NCBI RefSeq assembly: GCF_023898315.1
Contig: NC_064621.1
Location: 15,064,501-15,128,500, forward strand
DNA from: Schistocerca nitens
Lineage: Eukaryota > Arthropoda > Insecta > Orthoptera > Acrididae
Reading direction: 5' to 3'
DNA: 64,000 bases
Part shown: in pieces, positions 35,110 to 44,036 of the stretch
Layout: each line of letters opens with the position of its first letter
How positions within the stretch are numbered: position 1 is the stretch's first letter
Notes under the pieces: generated by a model
Told to the model about the DNA's origin: nothing
Databases searched by the model: none
What the model saw: the letters and a program-made list of their open reading frames with translations, nothing else
Translations under genes and position numbers: made by a program

Positions 35110-35743
35110 CGAAAAAAAACATGGTAAGCTTTTGCCAAATTCTCTTTGATGTGCAATAATTCATCTCAGTGGATGTGGAAAAACAGCATTAATGATTGAT
35201 AATTATAATTTAGCTCTAGGATGGCTGAATTGGAAAAAATTAATAATTTGTATGTTTATTCAAAAAGTTTAGATCAACCAAAATATCAAGAATATATAAA
35301 AAGAATGAAAAAACTGAAGGTAAAATTAATGAAAAAATTGTTAGTTTTATTGAAAATAACGAAAAATCAATCTATTAGATGAATGTGAGAAAAATTCAGT
35401 TGTTGTATTTGATGACTTCATTCTTGAGAACTAAGATATCGTTACAGAATATTTTACTAGAGGTAGATACAAAGGAATAGATTGGTTTTACTTAACTCAA
35501 AAGTACTCAAAAATACCGAAACAGTTAGTCAGAGATAATTTAAAATTTTTAAATATCTTTAGATGGGATGAAACAAATTTAAATTACATTTATCATGAGT
35601 TTGTTGGTGGTCATTTAAAGTTTGATGGTTTTAAAGAAGTGTGTAGTACATGTTGGGATGAGTTCAGATTCTTTACAATAGACATGACTAGTAAACCAAA
35701 TGACGGTAAGTTCAGAAATAAAATACATTTCATAACAACATAA
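35110..35743 (+). pseudogene. Polinton packaging ATPase (FtsK/HerA, A32-like), broken
   Basis: The Walker A loop region reads HLSGCGKTALM near 35165-35197. A Walker B-like VVVFDDF lies near 35400-35420. Then come YKGIDWFYLTQKYSKIPKQL, where the Gln of LTQ is a sensor-type residue, NLKFLNIFRWDE and the C-terminal FFTIDMTSKPNDGKFRNKI, ending in TAA at 35741-35743. Stops and frameshifts fall between the P-loop and Walker B and at ILEN-stop near 35435. The family pumps the genome into the capsid. Confidence 0.75.
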
Positions 35744-35887
35744 ACATTAATGTAAAATCATCAAACATAAATGTTGAACATAAACATAGATATCAAACAT
35801 AAATGTACATGTCAAACATAAACATAAATGTTAAAGGTAAAAACATTTTAAGTAATGCTTTTTATTCTTAATATATGTTTGCAAAAT

Positions 35888-36722
35888 ACGACACATAAAT
35901 CGTTAAAAAAGCCAGACAGAACAGGAGAGTAAAAGAACAGTTAAAAGAAGAGTTTTAAAAATGGAAAAACACAACCAGTTATCGATGCCACTGAAGAAGT
36001 CGAAGATGGAATTGAAGGAGTAGGTGGAAATGTTTTTAAAACTATTGAAGAAAGTAGAGATGTTGAAAAACAAATGGCTCCTTATTATTTTGATCAATTT
36101 AACGATATTCCAACATTTAAACATTATGAATACGATAAAAGAAATAATACATTAAGCAATTTGGAAATAATGAATTTTCTAGAGAAATATGATGAAGACA
36201 AGAGCAAAGATGTCAAAAGAATAAAGGATAGTGATTGTTTAAAAAATTAATATAAGTGAAACAATGCTAAAATATGTAAACCATAGTGAAGATATTACTT
36301 TAGGATTATTGCCTGTTGGGCATTTTAAATACATAGGAAGATTTCCAGTAACATTTAAAGGAGATAAATTAACAGTTGATGGAGAAACATATGAAGGAGC
36401 AGATGGATTAATGGGTCTTTTAACTGAAAAACATATTACTATGGACGATATGGGTAAAAAGTTTGATAGGGTAGATTTATCAATTTATGCAGATATATTA
36501 TACAATTCAGAAGCATTGTGTTCTAATGATACTACAAATAAAGTGAAAGCAAGTAGAGGTAATAAATATAAATGTTTGATAAAACCAATTGTTGATGACT
36601 ATTTCCCAAACTTAAGAAAACCAACTATAGATTGTAGTTCACCTGAGCAAAAAGGGGAACGTTCAGTTAAAAAATATACAGAAAAACCAATTGAGTATGT
36701 CTGGATGGATGATGTTCAGTAA
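35888..36722 (+). pseudogene. DUF8207-type Polinton protein
   Basis: The first part (to about 36250) is acidic: VIDATEEVEDGIEGVGG and APYYFDQF. It ends in a stop after DSDCLKN. The frame 36264-36722 then has the conserved core: FKGDKLTVDGETYEGADGLM, LLTEKHI, YADILYNSEALC and a basic KASRGNKYKCLIKPIV. This core matches the DUF8207 pattern found in Maverick/adintovirus proteins. Function is unknown. It lies directly after the ATPase, within the structural block. The central stop suggests one ancestral gene now split. Confidence 0.55.
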
Positions 36723-36848
36723 TTAATCGATAGATTAGCAGTAATCTATGGCAAAGAACTAGTTGAGAATATAATGTTATCATAATGCAGATGATGATGA
36801 ACAAATTTAGTGACTTCATCATCAACAATCCTTAGGGGGATTTCCTAA

Positions 36849-37259
36849 ATGAACAGATTTTTTAAGTATGTTCCACACACATTCTGGGAAAGTGATAAAT
36901 ATAGAAAAGGATTAGTCAATCGGGCTTTAAATTTACCATTGTCAGAGAAGAATCTACTGGGATATAATTGGTGTGGACCATACACTGATGTTGAACAAAG
37001 ACTAGCACAAGGTGATCAAGGAAATAATCAACTAGACGAGGCTTGTAAAAGACATGTAATTGCTTATTGTGATCATAACGTTTTAGGATCTAGACACCAA
37101 GATGTTAAAGAACTCCAGTTAGCTGCAAATGAAAGAATGCATGTAAGTGAAGCTTCATTAGGAGAAAAAATTGCAGCAACATTAGCTAGAGGAATAACAT
37201 TTGGGAAACGAAAATTAGGAATGGTCTTAGACGTGGATGACAATGGATGGGGAGTATAA
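36849..37259 (+). CDS. phospholipase A2-like protein of the Polinton
   Basis: An open frame of 136 codons. A calcium-loop-like GYNWCGPYT (residues 38-46) is followed by a catalytic-helix-like NQLDEACKRHVIAYCDH (60-76). This is the layout of the parvovirus-VP1-type secreted phospholipase A2 domain, which some Polinton-like viruses use for membrane escape. In active enzymes the His is followed by Asp; here H69 is followed by Val, so it is probably inactive. The C-terminal Ala/Gly-rich helix (EKIAATLARGITFGKRK) is typical of neighbouring minor capsid proteins. The reading frame is intact. Confidence 0.6.
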   Translation: MNRFFKYVPHTFWESDKYRKGLVNRALNLPLSEKNLLGYNWCGPYTDVEQRLAQGDQGNNQLDEACKRHVIAYCDHNVLGSRHQDVKELQLAANERMHVSEASLGEKIAATLARGITFGKRKLGMVLDVDDNGWGV

Positions 37260-37293
37260 AAATTTCATCTCATTAAATTTTTAATCTGTGTAA

Positions 37294-37691
37294 ATGAACA
37301 ACTTTCAGATCGGTTACACTTTGCTTCCAAGTGGCAAGACTAAATCAAAATCAATTAAATTTGACATGAACCACAAAAACGCAAGAAAGAGAAAACTAGA
37401 CGAAATTTGCTTGTTACATTAGCTATTCCTGTGGTGAAAAAGTTCATTGAACATGAAATAAAAAGAAGGAAGGAAAAGAACTAACACGAAGGTGGATTTC
37501 TACCATTACTTTTGGCTGCAATAACAAATCTAGCAGCTATTGGTTTACTCGCTGGATGATCTGCAGCAATCGCAAATGCAGTATTAAACAAGAAGAAAGC
37601 TGATAAAGAATTAAAAGAACAGAAAAAATTTAATCAAGCAATGGAGACGAAAGCAGGTGCTGAACTGAAAAAAGCAAAAAATAAAAAATAA
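37294..37691 (+). pseudogene. pX-like minor capsid protein, broken
   Basis: The start is MNNFQIGYTLLPSGKTKS. A frameshift gives LLVTLAIPVVKKFIEHEIKRR. After a stop near 37483 comes GGFLPLLLAAITNLAAIGLL with a further stop, then AAIANAVLNKKKADKELKE. The Gly-Gly-Phe-Leu-Pro start, hydrophobic membrane-active stretch and basic tail are typical of Polinton proteins likened to adenovirus pX. The Gly-Gly is also a plausible cleavage site for the adenain-like protease encoded next door. Confidence 0.55.
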
Positions 37692-37699
37692 AAAATTCG

Positions 37700-38053
37700 A
37701 GAGCTGATCGAAAAATTTAACAGTCTTTTATCTAATTTTGACGTAGAAAAACTTGCTAAACAATTAACAATTGAAAATTAAACACTTTTTTGGTGTATAC
37801 ATAATTGATGAATTACCAAAGAAACCATAAAAAATTGAATGTGGAATAGTAAATTTAGATACTTCTGATCACGCTGGTACCCTCTGTGTTTGTTACTATA
37901 AAAATAATGACAATCAATTTGGTTTTGATTCATTTGTTTGTAATACACCAAAACTAGTTGGGAAAAGAAGAACTATACTACAATACTGAGAGAATACAAA
38001 ATTTCGATGAAGTAATATGTGGTCATTTGTGTCTATTTGTTTTAAAATTGTGA
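37700..38053 (+). pseudogene. Polinton adenain-like cysteine protease, broken
   Basis: Motifs in order: FGVYIIDELPKKP, a stop, then IECGIVNLDTSDHAGTLCVC, YYKNNDNQFGFDSF and, after a frameshift, FDEVICGHLCLFVLKL-stop. CGHLCLF carries the nucleophilic Cys of this C48/adenain-type family. The catalytic His normally sits where GTHW is found; here the equivalent is GTLC, so His is lost. The enzyme would have processed capsid proteins. Confidence 0.65.
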
Positions 38054-38083
38054 GAATTATAAGTTTGATGATATTTTATATTT

Positions 38084-38846
38084 AATAAGTGGACATTTTT
38101 GGAAATAAGATAGGTCAAACTGAAGGGTTTAGCACTCATGCGTTTGATCTAGAAAAATTCAGAATTGAAATTGATCTAAAAATAGAAAATATGATTAAGC
38201 AATTTGAATCATCAAGAGACCCAAAGATAGCCATTGTAATTAAACAATTTAACAAAGAATTTAATTGATCCAAAGTTATCCAATGTAATTAAACAATTTA
38301 AGAAATAATTTAACGCTATTTGTAAAGTAACTGAAGGTTATATAACCCAAATGATGAAAAGGATACAGTGAACAAATATTATTTCGATAATCAGTTATCA
38401 AATGTTGTTACAAAGTCTGAATATGCACGTTTCTGACAAAATTCAGTAATTATGTCACTACAAAAGACTTTGATGAATGTATAAAGCATAATAATGAAGA
38501 TGTTTCAACAAGTAATAAACAAAATTTAAGAAGCATTCTGACACTATTCGATGATTACTTTAACAAAAAAGAAGTAGAAATACTTTTTACAGATTATGTG
38601 AAATATATAACCCCATAGTTGAATGAGTTAAGTAATCTTAAAGATAAAGTATATGTTAGACAAATAAATGAATTTATGTTCATGAGTGGAGGAGAGCCAA
38701 AAATGCACAATTCTGACAATCATTTCAGGCTTAAAAGAGTTATTGTTGTCAGTAAGAATATAAATAGAGACTTGAACTTTGATGACTTTAACATCACTGT
38801 AAGGGTGGGTGATAAGCAAAGGCAATCAATCAATCACGGTACATAA
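38084..38846 (+). pseudogene. unidentified Polinton gene remnants
   Basis: A broken frame begins DIFGNKIGQTEGFSTHAFD and is interrupted by several stops up to about 38620. A 75-codon frame (38619-38846) follows, with VYVRQINEFMFMSGGEPK and NFDDFNITVRVGD. The position between protease and integrase suggests structural or replication accessory genes. I do not recognise them. Confidence 0.35.
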
Positions 38847-38960
38847 ATCAAATTGTCTAACTGTAAAATTGAAAGATACAGTTAAAATCGTTCCTGTAGA
38901 TGTAAAGTTAATTCTATTTGGTGAAATAATTCAAAAATTTTATAAATTTTGTCTTTATGA

Positions 38961-39182
38961 ATGGATAATCACGATCGTGCTTTGCACTCAGCTCTTCAGA
39001 GCGATCATGCTTTGCACTCAGCTCTTCAGAGCGATCACATCTACTGTTTGAAGTGCAAAAAGATTACTGAAACACATAATCCTCACAGAGTTACAACAAA
39101 ATGTGGACGACAGAGGATTCAATGTCTTTGCACAGTGTGCAAAAAGAAGAAAAGTAAATTTGTAAAAAAAATTTGTAGGTGA
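38961..39182 (+). CDS. small zinc-ribbon protein of the Polinton
   Basis: A 73-codon frame. Two identical 10-residue units (ALHSALQSDH) from a 30-bp tandem duplication precede YCLKCKKITETHNPHRV and then CLCTVCKKKKSKFVK. The paired C..C motifs fit a DUF5679-like zinc ribbon often encoded near Polinton integrases. The duplication and the true start are uncertain. Confidence 0.5.
   Translation: MDNHDRALHSALQSDHALHSALQSDHIYCLKCKKITETHNPHRVTTKCGRQRIQCLCTVCKKKKSKFVKKICR
38979..39038 (+). repeat. two-unit 30-bp tandem duplication
   Basis: TGCTTTGCACTCAGCTCTTC plus AGAGCGATCA occurs twice back to back, adding ten in-frame residues to the zinc-ribbon frame. Confidence 0.85.
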
Positions 39183-39285
39183 AGTTTGGCATTTCACCAC
39201 CCCTTTCTGGATGCTCCAATCTCGTTCACACAGCAGGCAGTGAAAAGGTGGGGGAATCGCTCCGTGAAGAAATCTTTAAATCTTT

Positions 39286-40132
39286 AATGAGCTGCAAAAA
39301 CCAATGAGAAAAAATTTTACACAAAGAAATGTAATTTCTCTTGGTATAGATGATTTATGGCAAGCTGTTCTAGTAGAGATAGATCACATAATTTGAAAGG
39401 AATTTCAAAATTAAACAAAGGATATAATTATTTATTGACTGTTATTGATGTATTTTCAAAATTTGCTTGGGCTGTTCCTGTTAACGATAAAACAGGTAAG
39501 AATGTGGCTGATGCTTTGGAAAAAAATTTCATAGTTAGAAAGCCAAAAAATTTACAAACAGATAATGGCAAAGAATTCTACAACAACGATTTTCAAGAAC
39601 TGATGAAAAAATACAACATCAATCATTATTCAAGTTTTTCAGAATTAAAAGCATCTGCTGTTGAACGATTCAACCGAACACTTATGGAAAAGATGTGGAA
39701 TAAATTTGCTCTTCAAGGAAATTACAAATGGATCGATCTGGTCCCAAAACTAGCTTGCGAATACAGTAACACAGTTCATCAAACTATAAAAATGAAGCCA
39801 ACAGAGGTTAATCAAAAGAACTATTAGATAGGCGTCATTGTGCCTAACGTAAGGCTAAATTTAAAAAAAAGATAAAGTTAGGATCAGTAAACTTAAAGGA
39901 CTTTTTTGAAATAGGATATACTGCCAACTGGTCAACGAAAATGTTTGAATTTGTCATTCATTCCAATCCAATCACGCATAAAGTGAAAGATGTAAAAGGT
40001 AATTTTTACGAGCAAGAGCTACAGAAGACGAAATATCCACATGTTTATCTCGTTGACAAAGTTCTGAGAAAGAAAGGAGACGAAGTTTATGTTCATGGTT
40101 GGGTTTTGCTAATTCACAAAACAGTTGGGTAG
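39286..40132 (+). pseudogene. Polinton integrase (retroviral-type), broken
   Basis: The N-terminal block (39286-39356) reads KPMRKNFTQRNVI and LGIDDLWQAVLVEID. A frameshift leads to the frame 39357-39827 with NKGYNYLLTVIDVFSKFAWA, NLQTDNGKEFYNNDF (second catalytic Asp) and ASAVERFNRTLMEKMW (catalytic Glu). The Val in WQAVLVE stands where the first catalytic Asp is expected. After a stop near 39825 the frame resumes, and 39941-40132 encodes a chromodomain-like end (YLVDKVLRKKGDEVYVHGW). With a missing Asp and frame breaks it is inactive. Confidence 0.8.
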
Positions 40133-40178
40133 ATAAAGATAAAGTAATAGTTAGTTGACCACAATTTACACCTTACCA

Positions 40179-40190
40179 ACTTGCAAATCT
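40179..40190. repeat. 12-bp TSD of the tRNA-like palindromic repeat
   Basis: ACTTGCAAATCT here and at 40669-40680 brackets the insertion. Confidence 0.85.
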
Positions 40191-40668
40191 GAAACTTCCT
40201 GGCAGATTAAAACTGTGTGCCAGACCGAGACTTTACTTCTGCCAGTACCTCGTCTCCTACCTTCGAAACTGTACACAAGCTCTCCTGCGAACCTTGTAGA
40301 ATGACTTTCTCCTGAAACAAAAGGATATTGTGGAGACATGGCTTAGCCACCACCCAGGGGGACGTTTCCAGAATGAGATTTCACCCTGCAGCGGAGTATG
40401 TGCTGATATGAAACTTCCTCGCTGATTGAAACTGTGTGCCAGACCAAGACTCGAACTCGGGACCTTTGGCTTTGGCGGCCTAGTGGTCTACTATCTGAGC
40501 TGTGAGAATGGGGCATCAGTTGTGCTTGGGTAGCTCAGATGGTAGAGCACTTGCCCGTGAAAGGCAAAGGTCCCGAGTTCGAGTCTCGGTCTGGCACACA
40601 GTTTTTAATCTGCAGAAAGTTTCATATCAGCGTACACTCTGCTGCACCATGAAAATCTCAATCTGGAT
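40191..40668. mobile_element. tRNA-like palindromic dispersed repeat inserted in the Polinton
   Basis: 478 bp between 12-bp duplications. It begins GAAACTTCCTGGCAGATTAA. The inner part, 40402-40632, is a large inverted repeat whose arms each hold a tRNA-like sequence in opposite orientation. Related partial copies occur at 13170-13362 and, more diverged, at 59040-59340. It has no coding capacity and must be mobilised by other machinery. Confidence 0.8.
40522..40598 (+). tRNA. tRNA-Ser-like sequence (repeat-borne)
   Basis: Acceptor GTGCTTG pairs with CTGGCAC. A-box TAGCTCAGATGG, anticodon stem TTGCC/GGCAA with loop CGTGAAA (nominal anticodon TGA), and T-arm CCGAGTTCGAGTCTCGG. Position 33 is G, there is no extended serine variable arm, and it sits in a mobile repeat, so it is most likely a pseudo-tRNA. 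Confidence 0.4.
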
Positions 40669-40701
40669 ACTTGCAAATCTAATAAAAATATTCCTATATA
40701 A

Positions 40702-41017
40702 ATGTACCAAGTAGTAAGAATGAGGAAACTGACACTTTCATTCTTTCTATCTGTATGTTATCCTGATGATGAGGAAGAAGATAAAATCTCTACATCCAAA
40801 AATCAATTAGCTGATGAAAGTGTGAATTATTTATATGATCTCAATGGAGATGAAATTTGTATTGTTTATGAATACTTTAAAACACAGCGACCATAAAATT
40901 CAGACACTGACTTTCATCAAGAATTTGGCAGGGATTAAATTTCTGATCCCTGGAAAATTGACAATCGGAAAAGGGGCAATGGAGGTCTCCCTTTATTTTC
41001 GACAATTCTTACATTAA
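40702..41017 (+). pseudogene. unidentified Polinton fragment
   Basis: Short frames right of the tRNA-like insertion, with acidic PDDEEEDK and YLYDLNGDEI, then LAGIKFLIPGKLTIGKG. They do not match a family I know. Confidence 0.25.
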
Positions 41018-41198
41018 TTCAGTTTATATCATTAATCATTTCTTCTTGTGTATAACTATCCAAAGTATTGAAATAATTTCGATGGCAAACAATTCTCAAA
41101 TTTTCTCTCATTCGCTGATATAAATTTATTGAATTTGGTACATAATGAATTCTTAAAATTTGTTCGCTGTTTTGGTGCATATTTCTGATTATATCCAT

Positions 41199-41804
41199 TT
41201 ACCTATGTACATTTTTTAATTGTGCTCGGAAGACATAGTATTCATAATTTAAATTATATAATCTTAAAACAACAAAAGCTGGTCTTATATTTTCATTGTT
41301 TGTTTGAGGAGCAACATGGGGTAGTAGTGAGTCTATTTCTATCTTTCTTGTGTTTATTACATCAAAAGCCATATGAACTGTTTCTCTCAAATTTTCGGTT
41401 TGTTTTTTATCTAATTCGTAAATATTTCATTTGTATTTATAAGCATCAATCATCTCTTTTCTAATCTTATATTCACCACGTTCGCAAATATTTGATAAAA
41501 CCTCATGTGTAACCCATTTTCTGAATGCTCTTGCTTCTTCTTTTTTGATTTTAATATTAAGCAATATAATCCTGATTCATCAGTAAATATAGTTTTTATA
41601 CCAGTATTTTGGACACTCTGTTTTATGGTGTCTGTAAAATCTTTAAATCTTTGTTTATCTTCACCATCGACATGTTTTAATAGCATCCCTAGAATTTTTA
41701 CAGTCTATTACTCTTACAACATCTTTAGCTTTAAACCATGGTTCATTATTGTCATCAGTAATAACTAAAATATTTTTGTTGTTATAAGTGGGCTTATTAT
41801 TCAT
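41199..41804 (-). pseudogene. Bro-N domain (baculovirus repeated ORF-like) protein, broken
   Basis: Minus strand, start MNNKPTYNNKNILV (ATG 41804). EPWFKAKDVVRVIDCKNSRD is followed, after a frameshift near 41680, by HVDGEDKQRF and then TIFTDESGLYCLILKSKK. A second frameshift gives ARAFRKWVTHEVLSNI. These are the hallmark segments of the Bro-N DNA-binding domain found in baculoviruses, other large insect DNA viruses and phages. The remaining C-terminal part (LRETVHMAFDVINTRKIEID) is unassigned. It lies just downstream of a T5orf172-type gene on the same strand. Confidence 0.7.
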
Positions 41805-42346
41805 TAGATCAACAAGTAACTCCAATTACATATAAGGAAAAAATGTTAGTAAATTACAATTCTGCAGCAGGAACTGTCAAAATTTTGTCATAAATATTTT
41901 TTCTCATCTCATTTACTTCAACAATATCATTTAATTGTTCACATAATTTCTCAACAAAGTAAGATAGACTGTTGAAGTACATATTGTATATTTCTTTTCT
42001 TTTGTCCACTCTGTGTACACCAAAATAAATGTTAAGCATTTGCTCTATTAATTTGTAATCAGTGCATTTATATTTTCTGACATAAAATATTTCTTAATCA
42101 TCAGGTCTTCCAGTATTATAGCTTGATAATCTTTTTGAAAGATGATTTTCAGATAATACACTATCAACTTTAAAATAATTATTCTTAGAATACTGCATTG
42201 ATGTGGCAATGTATATAATTTGTTCTTTCTTCATCTCCACTACATCAAATATTACATCTTAGAATTGTAGACATTCTTTTCTGTCTCTTCCAATTGAAGC
42301 TGTAGTTGATGGTTTTGTCATTTAACTCTATATCTTGTTGTTGAGC

Positions 42347-42359
42347 TTTAATACCCTTC
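42347..42359. repeat. 13-bp TSD of the nested SINE
   Basis: TTTAATACCCTTC here and TTTAATGCCCTTC at 42562-42574, with one mismatch, bracket the SINE. Confidence 0.8.
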
Positions 42360-42561
42360 GTCCACAGCTCATGGTCGTGCGGTAGCGTTCTTGCTTCATG
42401 CGCCTGGGTTCCCGGGTTCGATTCCCGAGGGGGTCAGGGATTTTCTCTGCCTCGTGATGACTGGGTGTTGTGTGATGTCCTTAGGTTTAAGTAGTTCTAA
42501 GTTCTAGGGGACTGATGACCATAGCTGTTAAGTCCCATAGCGCTCAGAGCCATTTGAACCA
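42360..42561 (+). mobile_element. tRNA-derived SINE nested in the Polinton
   Basis: The tRNA-like head contains GGTCGTGCGGTAGCG and box-B GGGTTCGATTCCCG. The body has CTCTGCCTCGTGATGACTGG, and the tail matches the family at 59520-59717 (GTCCTTAGGTT, GGGGACTGATGACC, CAGAGCCATTTGAACCATT). The head differs from that copy, so two SINE subfamilies share one tail. Confidence 0.85.
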
Positions 42562-42879
42562 TTTAATGCCCTTCTATTCTTTTACATAGTCAGTATAGGA
42601 CAGATAGATTTTTCTAGTTTAAGGTAATATTTTTTAACTTCCTTGACTTTAGAGTTGCTTAACAACATAACTGCACGTTTAAAATTATCTATAGCTGTAA
42701 GTAGCCAACTTTTTTAGATATATTTGAATGTGTATTCCTGATGTATTGTTGTATATACAGATATAAATCTACTTTTTCATTTGGGTAATCTATGTGGTCA
42801 TATTCCATTTCATTCTCTTTTAAAAATTCAAGAAAATGTTTTTTCTCTTTGAAAAATTGATGGTGGGATTTCATTCAAA

Positions 42880-43710
42880 GTGTGTAATTATAGATAAGAA
42901 TTTGCTTTTAGTGAAATGTGCATTGAACTAAAAACTCATAAATAAAATAAGAAACACACAGTAGAAATACTAGTGGTAGAAGGAAAATTATGAGTATAAA
43001 TACTTTATCTACACAGTTATGAAGCCCACAGCAACAAGAAAAAGGATTCATTTCTTAAGGAATAATTTTAGTTACTAATGAAAATTTGTGTTCAAGAAGT
43101 GTACAAAATGCAAAGTGGAGAAGTCAATTGATAACTTAACTTTTAATCATATATACAAAGGATAAACATTCAAATATTTGTTAGGAATGTAATAAAATGC
43201 TTAGAAAAAATGCATATAATAATAAAAAATAACGTTTTAAACAGATTATAAGTAATTATAAGAGTACTTTGGAAATGTTTAAGGACATGAAAGATTTTCT
43301 TCATTTTTAAAAACATCAACAACATGTTTTAAATAGAGAACAACATTATAAAAAATATATTGGATGTCAATAAATTAAAGATCTTTGTTGTTTCTACTTA
43401 AGCCATACATCTAGGGACAAGCTCGCAGGTAGATGCAAGATCTGTTAACTAGAAAATAGGCAAAAAAGAAAAATAGTGTGTCAGTGTGGAAAAGAAAGAG
43501 TTAAAACTATATCAAAAAACATTTACTGACAAATAGACACACCAAGATAACCAAAAATGAAAATTATCATTTTTTGCAAATCTACTGTTTTTTATTCCTT
43601 AATAAATGACCGAAGCTTTTAGAAAGATCTGAGCCTCTCAATTTCGTGACAATTGCAAGAGGAATAATTTACTAGTATATAGAAGATTTCTGAAATGTGA
43701 TTTAATTAAC
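42880..43710. other. AT-rich Polinton spacer
   Basis: No gene recognised. A Cys-containing short reading near 43400-43510 (VCQCGKERVK) hints at a lost zinc-binding protein. Confidence 0.35.
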
Positions 43711-43923
43711 TTGATTGTTTCAAATAAATTGCTTCCTCCCACAAGAACTCTTGATAATTTGAGAGTGAAGGAGCTTAAAGCTAGAGCTAAAAGTTTCTTG
43801 ATTAGAGGATATAGTACATTAAAGAAATCTGAGTTAATTAATGCTATCGGATTACAAGAGTTTACATTTCACCCAGAAGTATTCCAAAAGCCTAGATCAA
43901 GACCAAAGCGTGACCCAATATAA
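43711..43923 (+). CDS. SAP-like segment upstream of the polymerase
   Basis: A 70-codon frame with TLDNLRVKELKARAKSF and STLKKSELINAI, the helix-turn-helix pattern of a SAP DNA-binding motif, then a basic Pro-rich tail (KPRSRPKRDPI). It may be a small separate gene or the N-terminal part of the polymerase gene that starts at 44037. Its start codon is alternative or uncertain. Confidence 0.4.
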   Translation: MIVSNKLLPPTRTLDNLRVKELKARAKSFLIRGYSTLKKSELINAIGLQEFTFHPEVFQKPRSRPKRDPI

Positions 43924-44036
43924 ATTATTTTTGCAGATTTGATGATGACATTGATAAAACTCACCTGCAGAGAGAGAGAAAAATAGTGAGCCTAGATCAA
44001 ATTTAGCCATTTAGTAGCAAAATATTTGAGCAAGAA

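Larger units (their letters stand above)
41854..42874 (-). pseudogene. T5orf172 (GIY-YIG-like) protein, split by a SINE
   Basis: Minus strand. The N-terminal portion (42874-42575) contains FKRAVMLLSNSKVKEVKKYY, suggestive of the MSV199-type region. The SINE at 42360-42561 then interrupts it. Beyond the SINE the reading continues with KAQQQDIELNDKTINYSF, and IIYIATSMQYSKNNYFKV, SKRLSSYNTGRPDD, a stop, EIFYVRKYKC and RVDKRKEIYNMYF follow. The YNTGR..D block and the KEIY block match the T5orf172 domain. Such proteins accompany Bro-N proteins in insect DNA viruses. It is inactivated by the SINE, a stop and frameshifts. Confidence 0.55.

Noticed and set aside
38979-39038. CRISPR-like direct repeats
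   Set aside because: Only two directly adjacent 30-bp units without spacers, in a eukaryotic element.
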